Shown piece by piece: positions 54,501 through 64,000 of a stretch of 64,000 nucleotides of DNA. Origin of the DNA: Erodium maritimum (lineage: Eukaryota; Streptophyta; Magnoliopsida; Geraniales; Geraniaceae). The translations under genes were made by a program, and so were the position numbers. The stretch spans positions 72,038,513 to 72,102,512 of the forward strand of contig OY997593.1 of assembly GCA_963921825.1 (NCBI GenBank). The letters are read 5' to 3'. Numbering within the stretch: position 1 is the stretch's first letter; each line of letters opens with the position of its first letter. The notes under the pieces were generated by a model. The model was given only the letters and a program-made list of their open reading frames with translations. It ran no database searches and was not told where the DNA came from.

Positions 54501-57500
54501 CTCTAGGGCGCCCCAATCCTAGCTCATTGGAGACACGGACACTGAATACGAAGAAGCGAGAACAGATATTAATTGTATTCGAATCATGGGTTAATTACAC
54601 CTAGTTACACCTAAATTCAAAAAAAAATGCAATTACCCTAGGTTTTTATTATAAAAAAAAATCATGTGACTCTTTTTTGCCAAAATGACAAAAATACCCT
54701 AGACTCATATCTCAAAAAAAGTACGTAAAAGATAAAAGTCATAAAACTATTAAAAGGACGAAAAATGGTATTTATTAGATTAAAAAAATTCACGCAACTC
54801 TTTTTTGCCAAAAATGCCGAAAATACCCAACTCGAATCTCAAAAGAGGCTCCATAACTAGCAAAACCATTTTGATAACAAGCAATCGCCCTAGGTTTAAG
54901 AAAATCACATAACTCTTTTTTTCCAATAAAATGACAAAAATACCCTTGACCCTAATCTCAAAATAAAGGCTCCGTAACTACCCAAAACATTTTGAGTACA
55001 TGTAAAAAACGATTGTGAAGATGTAAAAAGAGTCTAAAAATAAAACTACTAGAAAGACGAAAAAATAGTTTTTTTTAGATTAGGGTTGAGGGTATTCTCA
55101 TTATTTTGAGCCAAGAGGAGCTATGCATAAAATTTTAGAACCTAGGGTAGTCGCAAAACGAATTTTGAATATAGGTGTAGTTAAGTGAAAATTGTGTAAA
55201 CTTAAGTTTAGCTAGGTGTATTTAATCCTAGAATCATCGCTCAGGTCCACAACACATGACACATTTTCAAACTTGCTAGCTACAAGTCAACCATTGTTGA
55301 AATCAAGGTTGTGATTTCGATGAAGACACCGCAATTAATATGAAGCAGAGTTAGGTCAGTTACCTTACAGCTGCATTTATTCCTATGAACAACATGGCTT
55401 CCCATCCGTTGATGTTCATGCTGATAAAAAGGACAAGTCAGATACAAGAGTAAAAACATATCGGACATCATGATATCATATCAAAAACATCAAGGACTAA
55501 AATAGACACAATTGGAACCAAGAGATCTGAGGAAATGAAAGCATCTATTACTCAATCAGTTCTGTGAAGAAAGCGCATTGGACAAACACGATATCAATTA
55601 GCAAATCATGGAAAGAAAGGGTAATCTCAGTCAGCTACCCTAAGTATGCACCATTCTCAACTAACTAACCATAAGTTTTGACAATCCTAAGTTTCTGTAG
55701 TCTCATTTTACCCAAATCCCATCAACTTTTGGTGTAAATGACGAAAGTACCCTCATGTAAAAAAAATTAAGTATGGGTATTTTCATCATTTAACACCAAA
55801 AAGTTGATGGGATTTGGGTAAAATGAGCCTAAGAAACTTAGGGTTCTCAAAAGCTTTTTAAACTCGAGGGTAGTTAGTTAAGAATGATGCATACTTAAAG
55901 TTAGTCGAGTGAGATTGTCCCTAGAAAGAATATAGAAACATCTAGAACTCAACCATATGTATAGGTAAATAGTATTGAACTGACAACTGAAGCCATGAGA
56001 TCTAAACCATAACTACTGGTGCGCATAAATTTAAGTCGAGAACTCACCAAATAGAAAGTGAACCAACAGCAACTACAGCATTGTTGAGGTGACCGGTAAG
56101 AATGATGATACTCATCATGTACCAAATCTCAAGGCAAAGCATTATAGCAGAAGCAAAAGAGAGACGAACAAAGGCCCAAATCTCATTAAAAGCAGACCAC
56201 GAAAGCCCATGCCAACCCTCCTTGCACCAACCAATAACATAGACAACTTGAGCCACAGCAATGATCCAACTCGTTATATCATAAGCAGCGGCCGCACCAC
56301 TTGTGCCCCAACCAAATGCATATATGAAGAGTGCAAGCAAACCGATATGCATAACTAGAGCAAGAGCCGAGATCCAAGCAATTACGTTGACCTTGCTCTG
56401 GGCCTGAAGGAACTTCTGGGTCGGGAAGACAATGGCAAGTGAGAATAGTTGAGGGATGATCTGTAGCGTGAATGTGCCTGCAGCATCAGCTATGTCGTCT
56501 TCTTGACCGAGGAGCTTTAGGAGTGGTGTGGCGAAGATGTAGATTGGCAAGAGGATGATGCAAGTGCACCATAAGATCACCCATGAACGTTGCATATAGA
56601 CACCGAGCAAGTGCACTTTTCCTGCTCCAAAAGCTTGGCCACATAGGGTCTCCAGTGCACTTCCCATACCAAGCTGCAGTTTTGTATAACATCGAATCAA
56701 TGTTGCTGGATAAGCAAACTCTGAAAATGAATCTTTACAACAACCAAAGCAATGACCGAATTTTGGGGGAAAGCAAGTTCAACCCCAAATTGGGGTTGAA
56801 AATCATCTGGGTCACTATCTACCTCCATCAAATTTTCTTCTAAAAGTTCGAAAACAAAAAAAACATTTTTTCCTTAACCTCCTCAAGTTTCAGAACAACC
56901 CATTTCAGCTAAAAAGTGCAACAGCTTAAATTGATCACTCCCAAGTCTAGAAATGGAAACTTATAGATTTTTAACTAATTTCCTTTTGAATTAAGATAAA
57001 TTATATCCCCGACCACATAAGATTTGGGAAATTGAGCTCAAACACGTGTGACTACTCCCAAGTCTAAACATGGAAACTCTGGGATTCTTAGCTAATTTCC
57101 CTAAGAATTAAGCTAAATGATTTCATCAAACACTTAAGATTTGGGATATTGAGCCCAAACACATGTGATTACTCCAAGGTTTAAAAATTGGAACTCTGGA
57201 ATTTTTAACTAAGCTAAATCATTTCATCAAACACATAATTTGGGAAATTGAGCTCAAACACACATGATTACTCCAAGTTCAAAATTGGAACCTCTAGGAT
57301 TCTCAACTAATTTCTCTAGGAATTAAGCTAAATCATGTCACCAAACACATGAGATTTGGGAAATTAAGCTAAAACCCAGATGCAAAATCAACTAAAATAA
57401 GCTTCAAAACCCACCAAAAACGAAACAAAACAAAAATCGACAACATGGGTCCACAATCAAACAGTAGCTGAAAATCAAAAATGTGTTGAATTAGCAGAGA

Positions 57501-57806
57501 AATTGGGAGAGAAAGAGAGAGAGAGACCATGAAGCCGAAGGAGAAGGTCCCGATGACGGAGAGGGCTATGGCCACCGCAGAGAGGTCAATCTCGCTGATG
57601 TGTCCGACGAAGATGTTGGTGACGGAGTTGGTCCCGTACTGACAAATAATCTGGAACGCCACCGGACCGGCGATCTTCCACAGCTTGACGGTCTCGACCC
57701 AGAACATGGACCTCACCGCCGCGAAGGTCCTCACCGGCTCGTAGTCCACGACGGCGCCGACGGGCACATCGCCGCCGTTGTCACTGGCCAGCAACGGCTC
57801 TTCCAT
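51547..57806 (-). CDS. MATE efflux transporter, DETOXIFICATION 35-like (493 aa)
   Basis: Seven exons, all GT-AG: 57806-57528, 56673-56048, 55420-55364, 54541-54303, 53288-53170, 53057-52971, 51621-51547. Together they give 1482 nt, an uninterrupted 493-residue reading frame of normal MATE length with about 12 membrane helices. Diagnostic stretches: QYGTNSVTNIFVGHISEIDL, LGMGSALETLCGQAFGAG, GVYMQRSWVIL, CMNINGWEAMLFIGINAAVS, VRVSNELGLGRPRAAKY, NSVQPVISGVAVGGGWQ, LYKTNWNKEVEQT. MATE proteins export organic compounds against H+ or Na+. Those most like this one (Arabidopsis DTX33-35, including FFT) sit in tonoplast or plasma membrane and are tied to flavonoid and ion traffic. I chose the first ATG (57806, MEEPLL). 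A TATA box (CATATAAAGG, about 57925-57934) lies 120 bp upstream. The gene looks functional. Confidence 0.95.
51900..52600. mobile_element. MITE in MATE intron 6, containing a second MITE
   Basis: Termini GGGGCAATTCCATCTCACTA and, inverted, GGGGTAATTCCATCTCACTA. Flanks share TTATAAC (51891-51897, 52601-52607). It is interrupted internally by the family 1 MITE at 52151-52453, making the outer one older. Confidence 0.85.
52151..52453. mobile_element. MITE family 1, copy 3, nested
   Basis: Termini GGGTTAATTACCTTTTGTAC and inverse. The 9-bp duplication TTGAAAAAA is perfect at 52142-52150 and 52454-52462. The best-preserved copy of the family. Confidence 0.9.
53623..53993. mobile_element. MITE in MATE intron 4
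   Basis: Termini GGGATAATTGCAAAAACTTG and inverse GGGATAGTTGCAAAAACTTG. Flanking TTTAAAAAT and TTTAAAATT (8 of 9 match). Confidence 0.8.
54588..55228. mobile_element. MITE in MATE intron 3
   Basis: Left GGGTTAATTACACCTAGTTA is matched in inverse by the right end TAGCTAGGTGTATTTAATCC. Flanks TCGAATCAT and TAGAATCAT (8 of 9). Internal repeats of CTCTTTTTTGCCAAAA. Confidence 0.8.
55618..55921. mobile_element. MITE in MATE intron 2
   Basis: Left GGGTAATCTCAGTCAGCTAC and inverted right GGGACAATCTCACTCGACTA, followed in both by AAGTATGCA and CATTCT(C/T)AACTAACTA. A second inner inverted pair is ATCCCATCAACTTTT. Flanks share GAAAGAA. Confidence 0.8.
56936..57375. repeat. Tandem repeat (~110-120 bp x 4) in MATE intron 1
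   Basis: Four successive units share TACTCCAAG, AAATTGGAAC, TTAACTAATT, AAGCTAAATCAT, CAAACACAT and GATTTGGGAAATTGAGC, with small indels. Non-coding. The last unit ends about 150 bp from the exon 1 donor. Confidence 0.8.
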
Positions 57807-57983
57807 GTCGGAGCTCGCGGTGGTGGTGGCGCCGCCGATTTGGTCTCCGGCGCGATTTGAAAATGTTGCTTCTCTCAACTGACTCTGCGTGATTTCGAGA
57901 GCCTCTCTGTTACGCTCTCTCCTTTATATGCTCTCATGAACATGTTTTTTTATTATTTAATTAATTAATAAAATATTTAAACA

Positions 57984-58385
57984 ATTAATTTTTTTTTGAA
58001 CGACAAATTGCAATTTTATAAATCAATAAGAATGATTACATCGAAATGTTTCGAGGAACATGCTCTTCGACTATGAAATGTCAGTATGAGCGAACGCTAG
58101 GTCACTAACCTTTTTAATACTAGAACCGTCATGGACGGTGTTTTGATGTCCCATGGGCAAAGAAAGAAGGCGGGGAGGGGGGACGGGGTACCGGAGATTC
58201 TGGGAGACCTCGACAGTGGTAGTTGTGGAGGGAGGGAAAGCATCATCTAGGGACCCCTCCCAAGGCCAGTCCACGATGCTCCGCTGATGCCTCATTCCTC
58301 CCAGTGGGGCATCCCCCGCCTGTGAGTTGACATACCAGCCAGACACAGACACCATCCCTCCCCATCCATCAACAGCTGCGTTCCT
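57984..58385 (-). mobile_element. Possible minus-oriented LINE tail upstream of MATE
   Basis: Starts with a T tract then GAACGACAAATTGCAATTTT, the inverse of a plant LINE 3' end, and continues GC-rich to about 58385. No ORF with recognisable domains. Confidence 0.35.
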
Positions 58386-58389
58386 CCGA

Positions 58390-59303
58390 ACCAGTGGTTA
58401 ATTAACTTTAATTTATCCACTGTTTCAAAACATATATTATATATTAATCAGTTGACATTTCATGATTAACGTGACTCGTTAGCTATTTAAAACTTGCATG
58501 GCTTCTCTTACTTTAATTATCAATCCTTGTTTAATACTCTAATGTTTATTTTAAGATTAAGACCTTACCTAGTGTTTATAATCGTTAATCAGGTGTTTTA
58601 GCCCAATTCAGCTCAATTCTATAAATGTATAAATTTACAATATGTTTTGTACCCATATAATTGTGAAGGTGTTTTATTATTTAAATTTCTTAGCTTTAAA
58701 TCAACTTAGTTTTGAGAGATAATAAATAAAAAGTATCTTGAGTTACTTTTTTTTGTCTTGGTTAAAAAATGTAAAAAATGATCTGAACTAATATTATTTT
58801 ATTTCACGTTTGATATAATTTTATTTTAAAATAACAATACTATTTTATCAAAAAAATATAACAATTTAAATTTTATACTTTTACAAACTATAGTTTAAAC
58901 AATAAAAAATTACATCACAAAGCGCGAAGTTTAAAACATTTTTTATTATAAATAATGATTATTAGATCTACAACTAAAATACCTCATAGAATTTTTATAA
59001 TTGCCTAAGTTTTGATTGGTGTGGTGGTGTTTTGTTGGGTTTGCTCATGCAAAAAGAATGTCTCACATAAATTAATGTAATATTGTGGTAGATATAACTA
59101 ATAATAATAGTGGAGATAATATCTAAGGAATTGAAAAAATAATATTATAATTATTCACAAGGATCATGCTCCAACTACCAAAGAAGGTGGATATTTTATT
59201 TTATTGGTAGTTGGTAAGACCTAACCACCAAATTTTGGGGGTTCAGAATTCAAGTCCTCACCACCTGCCAGTCTTGCCATCTAATATGTTTTCAGTGTAT
59301 ATT
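58390..59303. other. AT-rich gene-free region
   Basis: No ORF, repeat or RNA gene recognised. Very AT-rich with short A and T tracts. Confidence 0.5.
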
Positions 59304-59319
59304 AAAAAAGAACATTTAG

Positions 59320-60126
59320 ACAAACCCTAGGGCACGGGGCTGCTCTGCGCAGCCTCTTCCCCCCTTCCCTTTTTCCCTTCCTCTCCACCATTAAAGCATC
59401 TACCTCCTTTGCTCCACCATGGAATCCCTTGAAGACGCTCCACACAACCATTTGTAGTTCTATTCTACCCATTTATGGGTTTTATTTTTTTGTTTTTGTC
59501 TTGTTTTGCAGCCGGTCTATCCCCACAGGTCGCTGCCCATCGTTCAAGCTGCTCCACGGTCTCTCCCTCGACTTGCGCTATCGCTCCTGCATCGCCGGAC
59601 CGGCCCCGCCTTCGAGCCAGTAGTCACCGTGCCCCCCCCCCCCCTCCGTTCACTGGATTACGGGCTCCACGCGCCGTATCCCATCTGCAGCGGCCTACCG
59701 TCACAGGGTCACCCCTCGCCGGCGTGGGCCTGCTTCCTAGATGGATCTGGGATCCGGGAGGAAGAACGGGAGTTCGGGACCTACTTCACAGGCACCCAAC
59801 TTCGGGACTTTCAACCCCGAACAAGTCTTTACAGCAGGGAGATCTTTGGAATTCTGCACTAAAGACAAATTCCCCAGTAGGTTTCACTGTTTTAGTTCGA
59901 ATAATCATGTGGCTCAATAAGTTTAGGAATTTGGTTTACTATTTTTTTGTAACGTTGGATCAAAGAAATCCTAAGTTCGGATCCGCGAATCAAAGCGGAC
60001 TACATGTATGGAACCATATGTGCCCAACGGGCTACGGCCGGTTGGGACAAAAACTGGTATCCGGGACTGTTAGGTCCCTCATTGTAAGCACGATTTTATC
60101 GTAATACTACTTCTTTCCCGTTTCAA
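59320..60126 (+). mobile_element. Short full-length-looking retroposon with 16-bp target duplication
   Basis: AAAAAAGAACATTTAG at 59304-59319 and 60127-60142 flanks the segment, which ends CCCGTTTCAAAAAAAA. It starts ACAAACCCTAGGGCACGG, like a plant mRNA or LINE 5' UTR, and contains a C homopolymer (59631-59644) and a T-rich tract ending TTTTGCAG, like an unspliced intron end. Its longest ORF (209 aa, 59475-60104) is low-complexity Pro/Ser/Arg with no domain. Best read as a non-autonomous LINE derivative or a retrocopied transcript. Confidence 0.8.
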
Positions 60127-60394
60127 AAAAAAGAACATTTAGTTATCCTTAATTATTTGGAGAAAATAGGAAACTGAAAATTATATGTAATTAAAGCATG
60201 ATTAAAGTGTTGCAGATTATGACATAATAATGTTAAAATATAATGGTAAAAATATGGGTTTTTTGTGATGAAAATTGCAAATGAATGGAATTCGTAATGA
60301 GTTATTTTTTTGAGGTAAATTTTGGGATTTGTATTATTCGGCTAAATTGTCATTTAAGGATACAAAAACTTCACTCAAATCGGGATAATAACTC

Positions 60395-60790
60395 AATCAA
60401 ACGTGTCCCAAAAGCTAGCATTGCTAGCTAACAAATGTGCTATCTTGTTCGTTTTTTAGGGAAAACCTTGTTAACGCTTTCAGCTTCGCTCGGCACTCTG
60501 TCACCAAGGTTCCAAAGGGCGAGATCATAGCTTTACTCTAGTTAAATGCTTGTATTGCCCCAAGCAATCTGACACCACCACTCCCTTGGGCCAGTCGGCT
60601 TCATGAATCCAGGTCAGCGCTTTCGAGAGGGTTATTACTTTGATGACCTTGGGGTTTTGCTGAGTCGGTATGACAAAACATTTCGTCGTTGAAGTCATGC
60701 CTGAACTGTCCCTATACACCATACCTCCTACACCCCAGACCCTCGGCCAGCACAGCCCCATCAACGTTCCCCATTAGACCTTGAAGTCCT
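60395..60790 (-). pseudogene. LINE RNase H-like domain remnant
   Basis: The minus strand reads VWGVGGMVYRDSSGM, then LSKALTWI, VVVSDCLGQ, and, after stops, NKIAHLLASNA. This is the pattern of the plant RNase H-like domain (RVT_3) at the end of LINE ORF2, where it is usually G.G.V.RDS.G, ..A..W, SDC and N..AH.LA. Too short and interrupted to function. Confidence 0.6.
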
Positions 60791-60799
60791 CGAAGTCAT

Positions 60800-61430
60800 A
60801 CCCCATTAGACCTCGAAGTCCTTATTAATCGAGACGAAAATACGTTCTGCCTCTCGCCGACTGAATAGACCGACCGTCAAACCCAGCCGGTCTCCCTGAT
60901 TTAGGAAGAATCATGGTTACTACTTCGAGGTAAAAATGGTATAAAAAAAAGGTTAAAAACGGTACTTTTGACATTTGAGGAGTTAACAAAGTGGGTACCG
61001 TTGAGTCGGGTACCAGTAAATGCTACCGTGTTTCTAAACTTTCCAAAAGGAGGAGGTGGGGACCACTGTTGGCTTACTCATTTAAGACTTGTCTGTGCGT
61101 GTTTGGTAAGACTTGTGAGCTCCAATCCATCCACGTCTCCACGACATTACTACACAGTGCCATGCAAATCTTCTTCACTTTTCAACGTTGTACTCTTCGG
61201 TGGAAATAACGATTACGTGGACCACCAAAGTAGCTTAGATTTAGAGTATATTCGATAGCGACTTGCTCATAATAAATAAACATTTAGGAGATTTTATCTC
61301 AAAATATGAGATAGATCTCTTTTAATCCGCTTGATTAGTAAATTGTATATCAAAAATTAGTGACGTAAATTAATTTTAAAATAAAAAATATTGATTTCAC
61401 ACGTATAATTTGGCCCGCTAATAATATTGT
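60800..61430. other. Gene-free region
   Basis: A short direct repeat (CCCCATTAGACCT..GAAGTC, 60770-60825). A 96-codon frame at 60968-61258 has no domain. Nothing else recognised. Confidence 0.4.
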
Positions 61431-61818
61431 TAGAATATAACTATAATTGGGCCTCCAACTCAAAGCTCAAGCTCTGATACCATATTAGAAGATCAACTCA
61501 ACTAAAAGCTTAAGCTGATAGGTTGGAGGCCCAATTATAGTTATATTCTAACACGCACCCTCACGGACAAGCCCGTTTTATGGGTTTGGAGGTGAATTAT
61601 TAGAAGATGAGAAGAGCCCATTGAGAATAGTTAGAAGGGCGAGCCCATTTTTGGACAAATTTGATAAATTGAGAGAAATTATAAATTTTTGTAGAGAGTG
61701 GGGTTTGAACCCGGGTCCGTGAGGAAGGAACTAAGCACTGATACCATATTAGAAGACCAACTCAACTAAAAGCTTAAGCTGATAGTTGGAGACCCAATTA
61801 TAGTTATATTCTGACAAA
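61431..61818 (-). mobile_element. TRIM-like miniature LTR retrotransposon
   Basis: On the minus strand TGT(C/T)AGAATATAACTATAATT begins two direct repeats (about 61818-61741 and 61553-61480). They share CAGCTTAAGCTTTTAGTTGA and end TTCTAATA. Each is followed by TGGTATCAG(A/T)GCTT, the initiator-tRNA primer-binding type. A third, inverted copy of the LTR start lies at 61431-61461. Non-coding. Confidence 0.7.
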
Positions 61819-62523
61819 TATTATTGAGTTTGGTACCCGCTCAGTCAGACATATCATCTCTTAATCCGTAATTATCCAAATCACTGTGGATTAATAAAAC
61901 CGATTTATTTTCATCAACTCGTATGCGGATGAATTGCAAGTCGGACGAAATGGATCACTGAATATTTTTGGGCTCCCTTACACGGAGTGAACTAAACAGA
62001 AAAATCACTTACAAATAGTGTTGTGGAGTTTGGTTAGGCAAACCGTCCAGTGTTACAGGGTTTGAGCGGTCGTAGGTTTTATGGGCGAATGAAGTTATAC
62101 ACAAAAGAGAAGATTATGATCATTTATCATGCACATAATTAAGCTCGAGACAGATCGAAATAGTCAATAAATGACTATTCACCTGGACAGACTGATAGTC
62201 CAGATTATCATTGGAGATACTCTAAGGACAATTACAACGGAAGCGAATCTAACCACCTCAATTTCATAGCACCCTAAATAAATAGTTTGTAATCACTTGT
62301 CTGCATGATAATGAGATGATTAGCCCTGCTTGAGTGCTTGGGACGAATTGCATATTCAAATTTAGATAACTAGTGGGCTCCATCCGAGATGCTCCAAGGG
62401 TGGTATGTCTATTAATGGGCTCCATCCGAAAAAGGCCCATCGCTCATAAAGCCCAAAAGGAGTAGTCCACACAGTTACTATACAGATGGCATGAGTATAA
62501 AGGAATTGTCTAGGTTAATCTCT

Positions 62524-62644
62524 TTTCTTTTTTTTATCAGAGAGAAAGAAATGCATTAAAAAAATAAGTGTGGGTCATGGGATGGAAACCACACACTAAA
62601 ACAAGGTCCAACAAAACCGGCCTAACAAGCAAAAGCAACAAGGA
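62524..62644 (-). mobile_element. 121-bp LINE tail with 12-bp target duplication
   Basis: AGGTTAATCTCT at 62512-62523 and 62645-62656 flanks a segment that starts with a T tract and TTATCAGAGAGAAAGAAATG, the inverse of a LINE 3' end. Confidence 0.85.
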
Positions 62645-62859
62645 AGGTTAATCTCTATTTACTCATTCATTTATGAAAAACATTCTACCTTAAGCGATCT
62701 TTCTTCGGTCTCAGTGTTCTCATCGCTATTGTCATCTTTTATTGTTCGGTACGAGTAAGACTAAACTTAGCGTAAGTAAAGTGTACGATTGGACTATGAA
62801 TCACGTTGATTTCGTTAGATAAAAATGCGATCCCATGACTACATGCACATGAACCCTTT

Positions 62860-63395
62860 TTTTAGTTTCGACTCTCTTCTTTGGGTTGGCTGGTGGTGTT
62901 GGGCTCGATTAGGATCTTGTTATGAGATGTGTAAGTGTTTGGTGTTTTCATCTCGGCGTTGTTCCGGTAGTGAGTTCTCTTGGTATTCTTTTACTGAGGT
63001 TTGAGTTTCCGACAGACAGATTTTTGAGTTTGAAGTTTGGGGTTCTAACATGTGGTAGGATGTTTTTTCTGAGTTTTATAGTTGAAAAATATGGGTAATC
63101 AACCCTTTTCTTTGTGACCTAATTGGTAGAGATTCAAGGTTTCAGATCGTTGTTGTTTTCGGTGCTTCATGGTGATTTCTAGGTTTTAGGCCTTTGTTTA
63201 TTTTTTGTCCGTCTTCTTGGTGGCTTCCCGCGTGAAGCAGTGTGGTTTCGAGTATTGGTTGGTTGTTGGTTCTTTAGGTGTTGAATCTTCTTGTGGTGAT
63301 TTGCTTTTTGTCGTGGAGTTTAAAGCAAGACTTTTCGTTGTACTCGTCTTCCTCCTCAAATTGAAATATGGTTTGCTAATGAAAAAAAAAAACTT
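62860..63395 (+). mobile_element. LINE 3'-end fragment
   Basis: Parallels 25850-26487 phrase by phrase (GGTTGGCTGGTGGTGTTGG, CATCTCGGCGTTGTTC, AGTGAGTTCTCTTGGT) and ends GCTAATGAAAAAAAAAA. Confidence 0.65.
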
Positions 63396-63399
63396 TCAT

Positions 63400-64000
63400 T
63401 ATAATTTATTATTTCAAAAATAAAAGCATCATCTTGAAACAAATTTAGTTGGGAAGCTCAAGGTAGCATAAAAGAAGAGCCCATAATACTCCAATTCTGA
63501 AAACTAGGCCCAAAAGGGGCTCATATAGGGCTTTTCAATCCATGACCAAATGGCAAAAGACCCAATGTTACAACCAAGGCCCGTAGAATATCTGTTTGGA
63601 TATTTATGGGCACAGCCTATGTAGAAGAAGTCCCAACACCGAAAGGTAGGCTCAAATGAATGTGTCTCGGGCTTTTAATTCCATATCACCGTGACAGAAG
63701 GCCCAATAGTTAGAGCGAGGCCCACACGACCCTATTTGGGCTTTCAGGCCTAAACCAACGTAACAGCAATTTCGATCATTTGGGCCTTAAGGTCCAACAA
63801 ATAAACCGTGGGCACTCACATTTTGTCTACCCATAAATTTATAATCTATGAATAATCTTAACAAAATACCTCAGGTTTTTTTAATAAAACGTTGTCATAT
63901 ATTATTTATTAACGTGAAGATGTACATAAAAATCGTCGGGCGTACAAGATGAAAAATGATATTACAAACTCTAGATCGGAACCGAAACAGTGCAAGACAG
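63400..64000. other. Right edge, gene-free
   Basis: Repeated phrases GGCCCA and AGGGCTTT appear at irregular intervals. No gene, terminal repeat or RNA recognised. Confidence 0.4.

Noticed and set aside
57807-57878. N-terminal extension of the MATE protein (REATFSNRAGDQ)
   Set aside because: The extended frame begins with TTG; the first ATG is at 57806 and gives the usual MATE N-terminus.
59475-60104. 209-aa ORF as a gene
   Set aside because: Low-complexity Pro/Ser/Arg sequence inside a retroposon with target duplication; no domain and several overlapping frames.
61465-61770. CTCTGATACCAT segments as tRNA gene pieces
   Set aside because: They are primer-binding-site complements beside TRIM LTRs; no cloverleaf is present.

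Overview
This is a plant nuclear window, almost certainly from a eudicot. It has spliced genes with GT-AG introns, plant DC1 (Cys/His-rich C1) proteins, a seven-exon MATE transporter closest to Arabidopsis DETOXIFICATION 35, Ty1-copia and LINE debris, TRIMs, and many small Mutator-type MITEs. The species cannot be resolved from the sequence alone.

Layout. (1) 1-5.5 kb: an orphan promoter module of the DC1 cluster, then two copia remnants. A retroposon carrying an intact two-RRM ORF sits inside one of them, with a perfect 17-bp target duplication. (2) 5528-24156: one 18.6-kb Mutator-like element in a TA microsatellite, bounded by terminal inverted repeats reading TCAGGTGCGAACCCCCTG. It holds a FAR1/MULE transposase, a multi-exon Ulp1-like (C48) SUMO-protease gene, seven small alpha-helical protein genes each with its own TATA box, and one D/E-rich gene. 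Its intergenic DNA is saturated with CCGCAAA-type motifs. (3) 24.2-49 kb: a head-to-tail minus-strand cluster of DC1 genes. Three units are intact (A 26.5-29.4, C 41.1-43.5, D 45.5-48.3 kb). Three are broken (E 24.2-25.0, F 33.0-33.5, B 35.8-39.3 kb). Intact units share a promoter, a tiny 5' UTR exon, a 5' UTR intron, one exon with all DC1 modules, and one exon for a C-terminal helical/coiled-coil domain. MITEs, TRIM, hAT, LINE and a fold-back element are scattered in the introns and spacers. (4) 51.5-57.8 kb: the complete MATE gene (493 aa), its introns packed with MITEs, one nested inside another. (5) 57.9-64 kb: gene-poor DNA with a full-length short retroposon, a LINE RNase H remnant, a TRIM and LINE tails.

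How the parts relate. The DC1 cluster and the MATE gene are the host genes; almost everything else is mobile DNA. The large MULE is the most unusual object. Its small genes form a divergent family. Four of them carry a TGACACGTGT-type G-box at a nearly constant 275-303 bp upstream of the start, which suggests a co-regulated array maintained by the element. The transposase and protease each appear to have acquired frame lesions, so this copy is probably no longer autonomous.
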